This document shows, one piece after another, positions 21,165 through 28,953 of a stretch of DNA of 33,234 nt (position 1 is its first letter; every line of letters begins with the position of its first letter). A program made the position numbers and the translations under genes. Source of the DNA: an uncultured Oscillospiraceae bacterium (lineage in GTDB: Bacteria > Bacillota > Clostridia > Oscillospirales > Oscillospiraceae); assembly GCA_910584835.1 (NCBI GenBank), contig CAJUEG010000025.1, positions 1 to 33,234 on the forward strand. The letters are read 5' to 3'. The notes beneath the pieces are model-generated. The model saw nothing but the letters and a program-made list of their open reading frames with translations, ran no database searches and was not told the DNA's origin.

Positions 21165-21821
21165 TCACACGTCCTTCGACCCATAAAAGTGCCGGGACAG
21201 CAGGAAGGACAGGGCCAGCAGGATCAGGCCCGCCAGGGCCGCCACGGCGGGAACGATGGTCGCCTGTCCAAAGGTGGGCTCGGTAAGGTCCAGGGATTTG
21301 AGCCAGTTCAGCCCGCCCAGGGGGAACAGGATCGCAGCGATGAGCAGAACGACTCCGCCCATAATGCCGAAGAACATCATCCGGGCCCGTTCCGGGCCGA
21401 ATTTGTACAGGAAGGGCAGCATGATGGCGTTGACCAACACGGACATCAGCCCCATCACCGAACAGGTCACCATGAACTCCACGGGCTCCTCCACCCGCCC
21501 GGCGGCGTACAGCGCCACGCCCAGAACAGCGGTCAGCGCCACACTGAACAGGCACAGGAGCAGCACGCACAGATACCGGGCGGCCACGGTCTTGGTGCGG
21601 CCCACGGGCAGGGCCAGACCGTAGGTGTCCCACTGGCACTGCTTGTCGTAGGCAAAGACGTTCATGGGAAGCAGCATCACAACGACCACCATCAGCACCC
21701 CCACGATGTCCGCCGTCCACACCCCGGTGAAGGCAATTGCCGCATATATGATCATCATGAACAGATAGGAGCGCAGGCTCTTGCGCAGAATGAGAAAATC
21801 CTTTAAAATCAGGCCGGTCAT
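21165..21821 (-). CDS. ABC-2 type transporter permease
   Basis: This 218-residue protein has six hydrophobic segments, starting with GLILKDFLILRKSLRSYL, a short cytoplasmic N-terminus typical of ABC-2 permeases in GntR-linked operons. It carries no ATPase motifs. It probably pairs with the ATPase encoded immediately upstream, whose stop overlaps its ATG by 4 bp. The substrate is unknown; related systems export lipids, peptides or antibiotics. Confidence 0.87.
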   Translation of the reverse strand: MTGLILKDFLILRKSLRSYLFMMIIYAAIAFTGVWTADIVGVLMVVVVMLLPMNVFAYDKQCQWDTYGLALPVGRTKTVAARYLCVLLLCLFSVALTAVLGVALYAAGRVEEPVEFMVTCSVMGLMSVLVNAIMLPFLYKFGPERARMMFFGIMGGVVLLIAAILFPLGGLNWLKSLDLTEPTFGQATIVPAVAALAGLILLALSFLLSRHFYGSKDV

Positions 21822-22666
21822 GACTGCTCCCCCTTTACGATAAACACCATCAGCTCATCCAGCGTCACCGGCTCCACCGCCAGCCGGGGATAGAGCCGCT
21901 TGAAATCGCCCCTGCGCCGGATGAGGGCCTCGGTGGAGTACTGGCTCTTCCGGGTGGCCACGACATACCCCCGGTCCACCTGGTCCAGCTCCCCGCGGGT
22001 GCACACCAGCCGGCCGTAGCTCTCCAGCAGCCGGTCCTTCTCATCGCACAGCAGCAGCCTGCCCTGATGGAGGTAGGCGATGTAGTCCGCCACCTTCTCC
22101 AGGTCCGACGTGATGTGGCTGGAGATCAGGATGGCGTGGTCGTCGTCGGAGACGAAGGCCAGAAACTCGTCCAAAATCTCGTCCCGCACCACCGGGTCCA
22201 GCCCCGCCGTGGCCTCGTCCAGCAGCAGGAGCTTGGGCCGGTGGGCCAGCGCCGCCGCCAGAGACAGCTTCATCCGCATCCCCCGGGACAACTCCTTGAT
22301 GTTTTTCGTCCCGGCCAGCCCGAACTTGTCCAGATAGTCCCGGTACAGCCCCCTGTCCCAGGTCTTGAACACCCTGCTCAGCACGCTGTCCACGTCCTTC
22401 ACCCGCAGGTACTCGGAGAAGAAGCAGTCGTCCAGCACAATGCCGATGTCCTCCTTGGCGCGGTCGGGGTCTGTCCCCAGCAGGACGGCCTCCCCGGCGG
22501 TGGGACGGACAATGCCCAGCATGGACTTGATAAGGGTGGTCTTGCCCGCCCCATTCTCCCCGATGAGGCCCATGATGGACCCGCCGGGCACCTGGAGGTC
22601 AATCGGCCCCAGGGTGAAGGTCTTGTACTCCTTGACAAGCCCCTTGATTTCAATACAATTTGTCAT
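21818..22666 (-). CDS. ABC transporter ATP-binding protein
   Basis: This 282-residue ATPase has Walker A GENGAGKTT (about 36-44), the Q-loop region, the signature LSRGMRMKLSLA, and Walker B LLLLDEATAGLDP. The C-terminal 70 residues form the extension common in YtrB/CcmA-like ATPases. It is the partner of the permease at 21165 and is coupled at both ends by 4-bp ATGA overlaps to the GntR and permease genes. Confidence 0.94.
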   Translation of the reverse strand: MTNCIEIKGLVKEYKTFTLGPIDLQVPGGSIMGLIGENGAGKTTLIKSMLGIVRPTAGEAVLLGTDPDRAKEDIGIVLDDCFFSEYLRVKDVDSVLSRVFKTWDRGLYRDYLDKFGLAGTKNIKELSRGMRMKLSLAAALAHRPKLLLLDEATAGLDPVVRDEILDEFLAFVSDDDHAILISSHITSDLEKVADYIAYLHQGRLLLCDEKDRLLESYGRLVCTRGELDQVDRGYVVATRKSQYSTEALIRRRGDFKRLYPRLAVEPVTLDELMVFIVKGEQS

Positions 22667-23043
22667 AGTTCATCTTCCTTATACAGCGTGTTTAGCATTT
22701 CGGTGAGTTCATCCAGGTCCACGGCCCCCGCCTTGGCGGCGTCCACCGCCTGGGACAGGTGCTCCTCAATCTGGCAGAGGGTCGCCTCCCGCCGGGTCTC
22801 CCGGTTCTGGGCGGCCACGAAGCAGCCCTTGCCGGGAACGGTGGTGAGAAAGCCCTCCCGCTCCAGCTCCTCATAGGCCCGCTTGGTGGTGATGACGGAG
22901 ATGCGCAGGTCCCGGGCCAGCAGCCGCATGGAGGGCAGCGCCTCGCCCTCGGGAAGTTCGCCTGAAAGGATGAGCCCTTTCAGCTGGCGGACGATCTGCT
23001 CATAGATCGGCACGCCGGAGGAATTGCTGATGATGATGTCCAT
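22663..23043 (-). CDS. GntR-family regulator (YtrA subfamily)
   Basis: This 126-residue protein has a GntR winged helix (PIYEQIVRQLKGLILSGEL, PSMRLLARDLRISVITTKRA, shown by PSMRLLARDL) and only a short helical tail, the YtrA type. Such proteins repress their own ABC operon until envelope stress or an antibiotic is present. ATG 23043 has GAGGTG 4 nt upstream; the frame is open further upstream without a site. First gene of the GntR-ATPase-permease-microprotein operon. Confidence 0.9.
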   Translation of the reverse strand: MDIIISNSSGVPIYEQIVRQLKGLILSGELPEGEALPSMRLLARDLRISVITTKRAYEELEREGFLTTVPGKGCFVAAQNRETRREATLCQIEEHLSQAVDAAKAGAVDLDELTEMLNTLYKEDEL

Positions 23044-23157
23044 GGTACACCTCATTGGTTTGTTTTTTTGCTCCGCGGCCGCGGAGCGGGGATTAAGGCG
23101 CCTCACAGAAGTCCGCCCGTCGGCGGCCTCAGCATTTTGTATATATACGATATGCAC

Positions 23158-23186
23158 AGTATAGACGCTATATACGCTCTTGTCAA
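23158..23186 (-). promoter_or_regulatory. Promoter of the GntR-ABC operon with operator-like dyads
   Basis: On the minus strand, TTGACA (23186-23181), 17 bp, TATACT (23163-23158). The dyad TATAG-ACG-CTATA overlaps the -10 and spacer, and the palindrome GTATATATAC lies just downstream. These are candidate GntR operators. Confidence 0.82.
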
Positions 23187-23289
23187 GAGGGAAGGGTAAA
23201 AAAATTTTGCGCCAAATAAAACCAGCCGCCCCCCAAGCGGGAGGCAGCTGGCAATTGGCAAATAAACAGTGGGCGGGGGTGCGCCCTGC

Positions 23290-23352
23290 GGGGCGGTACT
23301 CTACGCCTGCGGGGCGGTACTCTACGCCTGAGGGGCGGTACTCTACGCCTGC
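23290..23352 (-). repeat. Three tandem 21-bp repeats at the end of a small gene
   Basis: Three copies of a 21-bp unit starting GGGGCGGTACTCTACGCCTG stand head to tail, differing at one base. The third contains the stop codon of the 23343-23531 gene, so the array is copies of that gene's 3' edge. Confidence 0.88.
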
Positions 23353-23531
23353 GGCTCGGATGGCGCCGCCGGGCCGTCCCCTTTGTCCCCCGCCGGATTC
23401 AGGAGAACGACGGGCGTTTCCGGGGCGTTAAGCAGCATATCCTCACAGTCCTGCTGGGCTTTGACTAATAAATTGATGGCCCGGGTCGTCTCATGCATCA
23501 GGTGGAAATACATTTCTTTATAGTCCGGCAT
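23343..23531 (-). CDS. Small conserved hypothetical protein (MPDYKEMY type)
   Basis: This 62-residue protein has a helical core (MYFHLMHETTRAINLLVKAQ, shown by RAINLLVKAQQDCEDMLL) and a Pro/Ala/Gly-rich tail. The type seems widespread in Oscillospiraceae, from memory, without known function. ATG 23531 has GAGGTGA 6 nt upstream; a GTG three codons earlier overlaps that site. The stop lies in the 21-bp repeat array. It diverges from a ribbon-helix-helix gene. Confidence 0.72.
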   Translation of the reverse strand: MPDYKEMYFHLMHETTRAINLLVKAQQDCEDMLLNAPETPVVLLNPAGDKGDGPAAPSEPQA

Positions 23532-23549
23532 CTGTCTCACCTCAAAAAC

Positions 23550-23578
23550 ATTATATCTTTTATCATGTAAATATACAA
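23550..23578 (-). promoter_or_regulatory. Promoter of the 23343 gene
   Basis: On the minus strand, TTGTAT (23578-23573), 17 bp, TATAAT (23555-23550). Confidence 0.7.
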
Positions 23579-23602
23579 GATAAAATTATCGGATATCAAT
23601 AT

Positions 23603-23630
23603 CATAGAATATACATTAAAATATTCTATG
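23603..23630. promoter_or_regulatory. 10-bp inverted repeat, likely operator of the ribbon-helix-helix gene
   Basis: CATAGAATAT and its exact complement ATATTCTATG are 8 bp apart and end just before the ribosome-binding site of the 23643 gene. This is an expected autoregulation site. Confidence 0.6.
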
Positions 23631-23642
23631 AGGTGATATGAG

Positions 23643-23831
23643 ATGCCGTTTGAGCCCAGAAAAACGCGCAACAAGGTAGAATCAGCCTATAAGAGCATCT
23701 ATTTGAAGCGGACCACCATTGAAGAGCTTGATAAACTGGCGGCGAAACACGGCACCAGCTTTAACAATATTGTGGTAACCATGGTAGAGGATCGGCTGGA
23801 AGAACTCCGTAAGGAAGAAAGACAAGACTAA
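23643..23831 (+). CDS. Ribbon-helix-helix-like small protein
   Basis: This 62-residue protein has a basic N-terminus, a beta-strand segment (SAYKSIYLKRTTIEELD, shown by KSIYLKRTT), and two helices (IEELDKLAAKHG and FNNIVVTMVEDRLEEL), as in Arc/MetJ/CopG regulators. Single strand plus two helices fits a dimeric DNA-binding protein. ATG 23643 has GAGGTGAT upstream. No toxin gene is adjacent on the same strand. It may bind the inverted repeat at 23603-23630. Confidence 0.72.
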   Translation: MPFEPRKTRNKVESAYKSIYLKRTTIEELDKLAAKHGTSFNNIVVTMVEDRLEELRKEERQD

Positions 23832-23861
23832 AGGCCCCGGCGCGTAACGCGCCGGGGCCTT
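23831..23861. terminator. Bidirectional intrinsic terminator
   Basis: AAGGCCCCGGCGCG pairs perfectly with CGCGCCGGGGCCTT around TAA, directly after the ribbon-helix-helix gene and before the convergent DegV gene. Confidence 0.88.
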
Positions 23862-23874
23862 ACCTATTCGCTTT

Positions 23875-24747
23875 TTACCGGTGCTTTCCCATGAAAAACA
23901 GCGCCACGCACCCCGGCCCGGTGTGGGCCCCGATCACCGGGCCGATGGAGTTGATGATGATCTCCTCTACGCCGTAGCGCCTCTTTACCTCGTCCGCCAC
24001 AAACTGGGCGTCCTCCAGGCAGTCGCTGTTGCTGATGAACATGGTCTGGGCGGCGGGGTCGTCGGCCAGCTCCCCCACCTTGTCCACCAGGGCGGTAAGG
24101 GACGCCTTGCGGCCCCGGGCCTTGGCCACGTTGATGAGGTGGCCCTCGTCGTCCACATGCAGCACCGGCTTGATCTGGAGCATGGTGCCCACCACGGCGG
24201 TGGCGGCGGACACCCGCCCGCCTTTCTTCAGGAAAAACAGGTCGTTGACGGTAAACCAGTGGCACTGGCGCAGCTTATTGGCCTCCGTCCAGTCCCGGAC
24301 CTCCTCAATGGACTTGCCCGCCTGGCGCAGCTTGGCCGCCTGGTAGACCAGCATCCCCTGGCCCAGGGAGGCGCACAGGGTATCCACCACGAAAACCCTG
24401 CGCTCCGGGTACTGTTCGCCCAGCTCCTGGGCGGCGATCTGGAAGGCGCCGCAGGTGCTGGACAGGCCGGAGGAGAAGGCCAGCACCAGCGCGTCCTTCC
24501 CCCGCTCCAGCACCGTTCGGATGGCCTGGGCGGCCTCCTCCACGTTGACGGCGTTGGTGGTGGCCATCAGGCCCTCCCGCTCCTTGTTGTAGAACTCGTC
24601 CGGGGACATCTCCCGGTTATCCGGCCAATTCCGATAGGTCTTGCCGTCCATGATAAAGGCCAGGGGGAGCACGGTCAGCTCCAGCTCCCGCACCAGGCTG
24701 TCGGGCAGGTCGCAGGACGAATCGGTGATGATGACGTAGTTGTTCAT
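23875..24747 (-). CDS. DegV-family fatty-acid-binding protein
   Basis: This 290-residue protein shows the two-domain DegV pattern: DSSCDLP near the start, TTNAVN, FSSGLSSTCGAF, DTLCASLGQGMLV, FFLKKGGRVSAATA, IKPVLHVDDEG, and C-terminal GPVIGAHTGPGCVALFF. DegV/FakB proteins hold a fatty acid for phosphorylation by a FakA-type kinase; no kinase is seen here. It follows the DUF1836 gene by 59 bp and probably shares its transcript. Confidence 0.92.
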   Translation of the reverse strand: MNNYVIITDSSCDLPDSLVRELELTVLPLAFIMDGKTYRNWPDNREMSPDEFYNKEREGLMATTNAVNVEEAAQAIRTVLERGKDALVLAFSSGLSSTCGAFQIAAQELGEQYPERRVFVVDTLCASLGQGMLVYQAAKLRQAGKSIEEVRDWTEANKLRQCHWFTVNDLFFLKKGGRVSAATAVVGTMLQIKPVLHVDDEGHLINVAKARGRKASLTALVDKVGELADDPAAQTMFISNSDCLEDAQFVADEVKRRYGVEEIIINSIGPVIGAHTGPGCVALFFMGKHR

Positions 24748-24806
24748 GGCTTAGTACCTCCAAACTTGAAATATCATGTGACCGGCCTGTGAGGGCAGAC
24801 CGGAGA

Positions 24807-25340
24807 TCACTTCTTTTTGCGCAGCAGGTCCTCGTGCCCCGTGCGCTGGGCCAGGATGGCCAGGGCCCGGTGACAGGCCAGCCCGCTGGCATAGCTGCGC
24901 ATGGCCAGCTCCAGCACCAGCTTGGGCAGATCGTGGTCGCTGGTGTTCTCGTCGATGCCGGCGGCGGCGTCCGCCATGGCCTGGTCCAAGTACTGGCAGA
25001 AGTACTCGTACTGCCGCTGGGGGGCCCGCAGCTCCCTGCCCACGGTGGTGAGCACCTTCATCTCCCGCACGCTCATCACCTGCTTGAGGGCGGTGATGGC
25101 GGTGAGGTAGGCCAGATGCTCCTGGCCGTACTTCTTGCCGTTGGCCCGCTCCACCAGGCCGTCCTTGATATAGTTGTTGATCATGGCGGATGTGAGGGCG
25201 TCCCCCTCCCCAATGCTCACCATCTGCCGGGACAGGTAGCCCACCACCTGGTCCATGTACAGCGGGATGTCGGGCAGATCGTCCCAGCCGTCGGGGCGCT
25301 GCTGGGTCAGCTGTTGTTTCAGTTCGGCCAGCTCCTCCAT
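24807..25340 (-). CDS. DUF1836 protein (MerR-like helix-turn-helix)
   Basis: This 177-residue protein has an N-terminal DNA-binding-like region (IPLYMDQVVGYLSRQ, SAMINNYIKDGLVERANGKKY, shown by INNYIKDGLV) followed by a helical bundle, the pattern of DUF1836. ATG 25340 has GGAGG 7 nt upstream. It lies before the DegV gene, a common pairing in Firmicutes from memory. A regulatory role is inferred. Confidence 0.85.
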   Translation of the reverse strand: MEELAELKQQLTQQRPDGWDDLPDIPLYMDQVVGYLSRQMVSIGEGDALTSAMINNYIKDGLVERANGKKYGQEHLAYLTAITALKQVMSVREMKVLTTVGRELRAPQRQYEYFCQYLDQAMADAAAGIDENTSDHDLPKLVLELAMRSYASGLACHRALAILAQRTGHEDLLRKKK

Positions 25341-25446
25341 GAGGGTTCCTCCATTCCATACAGAGCCTGTCTAATCTGGTGTAAAGAATTATATCACATC
25401 ATTTTGTCAACGTAAAGGGGGAAACACAAAAAACCGCGCCAGACAG

Positions 25447-25475
25447 AAAAAGGGCCTCCGCTTCGCGGAGGCCCT
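25447..25475 (-). terminator. Intrinsic terminator after the transglutaminase-like gene
   Basis: On the minus strand AGGGCCTCCGC and its perfect complement close a 3-nt loop and are followed by TTTTT. Confidence 0.9.
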
Positions 25476-25484
25476 GCGCGCTGT

Positions 25485-27083
25485 TCAATTGTTATAGGCC
25501 CGGTAGAGGAAGCAGGCGATATGGCCGCGGCTGCAAACCTTGTCCGGCGCGAAGGTGTCCTCGCTGCCGTCGCCCTTGGTGATGCCGTTTTCCACCGCCC
25601 AGTCCACCGCTTTGGCGTAGGCGGCGCCGTCGGGCACGTCGGTGAAGCCGGTGGCCGCCTTGGCCGCCTGACTGCCCCGGGCCTGCCAGATGTAGAGCAC
25701 CGCCTGGGAGCGGGTGCAGGGCTTGGAGGGGTCAAAGGTTCCCGGGTCGATCATGCCCATATCGTTGGCCCACATCACCGCCTGGTAAAAGTAGTCGCTC
25801 TCCTTGACATTGGCGACGGGGGTTTTGATGCCCTCCGTGGGCTTGCCCGCGGCCCGCCACAGGAAGGTCAGGATCTCCGCCTGGGTGCAGTCCCGGCCGG
25901 GGGCGAAGGTGGTTTCGCTGCCGTAGCCGTTGGTGATGCCCTCCTGGGCGGCCCACTGGGCCTCCTTGGCGCACCAGTCGGGCACATCGGTGAACTCGGG
26001 GACGGGAGCGGGAGGGTTGCTGTTCGGCGTATAGGGCGTAGAGCTTAAGGGCAGGAAGCCGTCGGTAAACAGGCCTTCCTGATCATCGCGATAAATGTAG
26101 GTATACCGCTGGCTGCCTGCGGAAACGACGTATTGCTTTCCATTCCCGGACGCATAGGCCATAAATACGCTGTCTTTTCCGATCTGGCTATTGTCGCTGT
26201 AGGTGACGTCCGCCAGGTAAAACTTCCCATCCTCCATGCGGACCACGTTCCACATATGGTTGTCCTTCCCCTCGGTGCCCTCAACGATGTAACAGGTCAC
26301 GTCCCCATCAAAGTCAGACAGGTCGCATAGATATTTAAACGCTTTGGCATAGCCCTCGCACAGCACGTTGGTGGTGGGATCGTTGTCAAAGACATGAATC
26401 AGCTGCCAGGGATTTCCATATACAGAATCGTCTTTCAGCAAAGCATCGTAAGCATCATCGTTATAGGTGTTCAGCGCACAGATCTCGTCCCGGTAGGCCG
26501 TCAACTTTTCGTAGTCAGACTTACCCGCATTCGCTTGGACGATAGACTCTGCCGTCTTTTTAACCAGGTTGGCCTGGGCAATCTTAGCCGGGTCCACTGT
26601 GGTCTTGCTGCTGCCCCGGTAGTCGGGGGACACATCGAAGGAAACGGTCAGGCTCGTGAGCCAGACGGTGCTGTCGGTATGCTGCTGGTACCAATACCAA
26701 CTCCAAGAGTTATTCGCCCAAAACATCTCAAAGGGGAGATCCAGCTCCAGGCAGGTATAGACCTTATTCAATAGTGCGTCAATTTTTTTATTCAGTGCGT
26801 CTTCCAGGTTCCCATCATCAGCGCTGGAAAGGCCCAGCTCCTGCACAGACCACTCCATTTCCTCCTTCTCTAAGGAGAGGACGGTCTCCGTGTTGGTCCG
26901 TTTCCCCGCGGCTACCGCCTCCACAACGTCTCTCATCTCCTGATAGATCCGCCGCTCCATCCCGCTGAGCCTCTCCCCCGCCGTGGACGGGACTTCGGAC
27001 GGGGCTGCGGACGCGAAGGCCGGGACGGCCAGCCCGATGCACAGGACCAGCGCCAGGAAAACTGCTGTGAATCGTTTTTTCAT
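25485..27083 (-). CDS. Secreted transglutaminase-like protein with three C-terminal SLH repeats
   Basis: This 532-residue protein has a signal peptide (1-25), a helical N-terminal region, and a transglutaminase-like core with Cys242 (VLCEGYAKAF), His276 (DNHMWNVV) and Asp292 (YLADVTYSD), the full papain-like triad. A Pro-rich linker leads to three SLH repeats at about 365-415, 425-475 and 480-532. SLH domains should hold it to the wall. It may act as a peptidase or cross-linking enzyme on envelope proteins; which is not known. ATG 27083 has AAAGGAGAG upstream. It is monocistronic. Confidence 0.9.
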   Translation of the reverse strand: MKKRFTAVFLALVLCIGLAVPAFASAAPSEVPSTAGERLSGMERRIYQEMRDVVEAVAAGKRTNTETVLSLEKEEMEWSVQELGLSSADDGNLEDALNKKIDALLNKVYTCLELDLPFEMFWANNSWSWYWYQQHTDSTVWLTSLTVSFDVSPDYRGSSKTTVDPAKIAQANLVKKTAESIVQANAGKSDYEKLTAYRDEICALNTYNDDAYDALLKDDSVYGNPWQLIHVFDNDPTTNVLCEGYAKAFKYLCDLSDFDGDVTCYIVEGTEGKDNHMWNVVRMEDGKFYLADVTYSDNSQIGKDSVFMAYASGNGKQYVVSAGSQRYTYIYRDDQEGLFTDGFLPLSSTPYTPNSNPPAPVPEFTDVPDWCAKEAQWAAQEGITNGYGSETTFAPGRDCTQAEILTFLWRAAGKPTEGIKTPVANVKESDYFYQAVMWANDMGMIDPGTFDPSKPCTRSQAVLYIWQARGSQAAKAATGFTDVPDGAAYAKAVDWAVENGITKGDGSEDTFAPDKVCSRGHIACFLYRAYNN

Positions 27084-27140
27084 GGGTCTCTCTCCTTTGT
27101 GTGATGTAACATCGATGTGTTGAGCGGCGGCTTCACTCGC

Positions 27141-27177
27141 GCAGGGCCGCGGGGTGCGCCAACACCCCGTGGCCTGC
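27141..27177. repeat. GC-rich hairpin upstream of the transglutaminase-like gene
   Basis: GCAGGGCCGCGGGGTG pairs with CACCCCGTGGCCTGC (one G-T pair and one bulge) around 6 bp. It is about 60 bp before the start codon on the minus strand and could be in the leader RNA. Confidence 0.5.
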
Positions 27178-27244
27178 CGCCTTCTATGTTTCCATCCCAA
27201 TTCTATCCCATCGCTCACAGAAATGCAAGAGGTTTTTGCCAATC

Positions 27245-27270
27245 AAAAGCGGCCCCTCAGGGCCGCTTTT
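27245..27270 (-). terminator. Intrinsic terminator after the 27277 gene
   Basis: AAAAGCGGCCC, loop of 4, GGGCCGCTTTT; on the minus strand the stem ends in TTTTG. Confidence 0.88.
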
Positions 27271-27276
27271 CCGCGT

Positions 27277-27741
27277 CTATCCGTCCTCCGGCAGCTTTCC
27301 CAGCAGCAGGGCCGCCCCCGCCTGGGCCAGCAGCAGGTCCGGGGAGCAGCCGCCCCGGGGCAGAATCAGCTCCTGGCGCTCCACCGTCCGGCCGTCCAGG
27401 GAGACAAACTCCCGCTGCACCGCCACCGACGCCCGCTGCTCGTCCAGGCTGGACAGGGTGAGGGTGTTCCGGCCGGACGCGCCGTAGCTGAGCACCGTGC
27501 CGGCGGGGAGCAGCCGGGTGAGGGCGGAGCGGCCGCCGGGGAGCAGCGCCGTGCGGCAGTTGAGGGTGCCCGCCCCCGCCCAGCCGGTGGCGCCGGGGGA
27601 CACCACCAGCAGGTCCAGCGGCGTGCCCGCCAGCAGCGCCGGGTGGCGGCAGGCCCGCACCAGGGCGGGGACGCCCCGGACCAGGGCGCTCACCCGGTCC
27701 GCCAGGCCCTCGTCCTGCTCCCACACGCCGATCTGCCACAT
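27277..27741 (-). CDS. Unrecognised 154-residue protein
   Basis: ATG 27741 has GGGAGGT 9 nt upstream; the GTG 9 bp earlier abuts that site. The protein is soluble with no signal peptide. Visible features are an N-terminal WQIGVWEQDEG, LLAGTPLDLLVVSPGATGW, GAGTLNCRTALLPGG and a C-terminal LLLAQAGAALLLGKL. It might bind a small ligand, but no family was recognised. It lies downstream of the YihY gene and ends with a good terminator. Confidence 0.7.
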   Translation of the reverse strand: MWQIGVWEQDEGLADRVSALVRGVPALVRACRHPALLAGTPLDLLVVSPGATGWAGAGTLNCRTALLPGGRSALTRLLPAGTVLSYGASGRNTLTLSSLDEQRASVAVQREFVSLDGRTVERQELILPRGGCSPDLLLAQAGAALLLGKLPEDG

Positions 27742-27829
27742 GTGCCACACCTCCCGACCTATGTACGCCAGGGGATAGTGTGCGCGGAAAGGGGAATTTT
27801 ATGCGCGCCTTACCGCCGCGTCTCTCATT

Positions 27830-27864
27830 GTCACGCTCGGATTGGGCGCCTATCCTCGCGCTTC
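27830..27864 (-). repeat. Short copy of the dispersed repeat supplying the yihY-like stop codon
   Basis: GTCACGCTCGGATTGG at one end and CTATCCTCGCGCTTC at the other are shared with the copy at 28825-28953; the middle is absent. The stop codon and last three codons of the YihY-like gene lie in it. Confidence 0.75.
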
Positions 27865-28710
27865 CTTCCGGTGGACAAACAGCACGTAGTTGACCGCGTT
27901 GCCCATGATAAGGATGTTGCCGCACAGGTACAGCCACACCAACAGCAGAATCACCGACGCCAGTGAGCCATAGATCAACGAGTACCGGGCGGAGTTGCCC
28001 ATGAGCAGGGAGAAGATCATGGAGGCCACGGCCAATGCCGCCGACGCCGCCAGCGCCCCGGGCACCACCGGGGGCCTGGGCTTATCCAGCGGCGCGGCAA
28101 AACGGTAGAGCAGGAGAATGAACAAAAACACCATGCCCAGCAGCAGCAGGTATTTCACCCACTGCCAGGTGCCGAACCGCTCCACCAGGTCCTCCAGCCG
28201 GAGCACCTGGCCCAGCAGGTGAAAGAACCAGTTGCCGGTGACCACCACCGCCAGGGACAGGTAGATGGTGGCCAGCAGAAGGATGGAGAAGAGGACGCTG
28301 GCCGCCAGCTGGCCAATCCCCCGGAAGGTGGAGCGGCCGTACAGCTCGGCCATGATGTTCATCAGGCCCCGGACGGCGGCGGAGGCGAACAGCACCGTGA
28401 GGAAGGCCCCGGAGAGCAGCATGGCGGAGGACTGGTTGGTGTCGATATAGGTGAGGTAGTCCTGGAACAGGACCAGCACCCCCTGGGGCAGAAAGGGGTC
28501 GGCGTGGTCCACCAGGGAGGGCAGGTCCAGGTGGAGCTCATTGACGAAGGCGGAGATGCAGATCATGATGGGGAAAAAGGTGAGGATGAGGAAGTAGGCC
28601 AGCTCGGCGGCGGCCCGGCTGACCCGCTTGGAAAAGTACACATCTACCACGTCCGCCGCGAAGCGGATGGGCGGATGGGCGCCCAGGAATCGATCCAGCT
28701 TTTGTTTCAC
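27850..28710 (-). CDS. YihY/BrkB-family membrane protein
   Basis: This 286-residue protein has six membrane helices and the family segments RAAAELAYFLILTFFPIMI (shown by AYFLILTFFP), LYGRSTFRG, and LYGSLASVILLLVWLYL (shown by IYGSLASVI). YihY proteins were once called RNase BN in error; their role is unknown. The start is taken as GTG 28710 with GGGAGGG 9 nt upstream, because the longer frame to 28743 would begin inside the -10 box. The last residues EARG and stop come from a dispersed repeat. Confidence 0.9.
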   Translation of the reverse strand: MKQKLDRFLGAHPPIRFAADVVDVYFSKRVSRAAAELAYFLILTFFPIMICISAFVNELHLDLPSLVDHADPFLPQGVLVLFQDYLTYIDTNQSSAMLLSGAFLTVLFASAAVRGLMNIMAELYGRSTFRGIGQLAASVLFSILLLATIYLSLAVVVTGNWFFHLLGQVLRLEDLVERFGTWQWVKYLLLLGMVFLFILLLYRFAAPLDKPRPPVVPGALAASAALAVASMIFSLLMGNSARYSLIYGSLASVILLLVWLYLCGNILIMGNAVNYVLFVHRKEARG

Positions 28711-28742
28711 GGCGTATTTCCCTCCCATCGGCCGTTTGGCCA

Positions 28743-28771
28743 ATTATACCAGAAGAGGAGGGAGATGACAA
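28743..28771 (-). promoter_or_regulatory. Promoter of the YihY-like gene
   Basis: On the minus strand, TTGTCA (28771-28766), 17 bp, TATAAT (28748-28743). This decides the start codon of the gene. Confidence 0.8.
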
Positions 28772-28824
28772 CCGAAAATAATGTCGAATGGAGGAGGACG
28801 CACCTGGCTGGCCGCTGCTGTGCT

Positions 28825-28953
28825 GTCACGCTCGGATTGGCCGCGCCGCGGGCCGCTTTCCCTCCGCCTCGGGCTGGTCTCCGGGACGCTGTGCGCTCCG
28901 CCGCTCGCCCTCGCTCCGATCCAAGCTCCCCTGCGCGGCTATCCTCGCGCCTC
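28825..28953 (-). repeat. Dispersed repeat copy at the end of gpr
   Basis: It begins GTCACGCTCGGATTGG and ends GGCTATCCTCGCGC at the gpr stop codon. Its gene-proximal 53 bp match 31977-32029 at nearly every base, and its far end matches 27830-27845. Confidence 0.85.

Noticed and set aside
27257..27937. 226-codon frame overlapping the 27277 gene
   Set aside because: It is Gly/Pro/Ala/Arg-rich in an alternate frame, lacks a good start site, and runs across the end of the YihY gene and a dispersed repeat.
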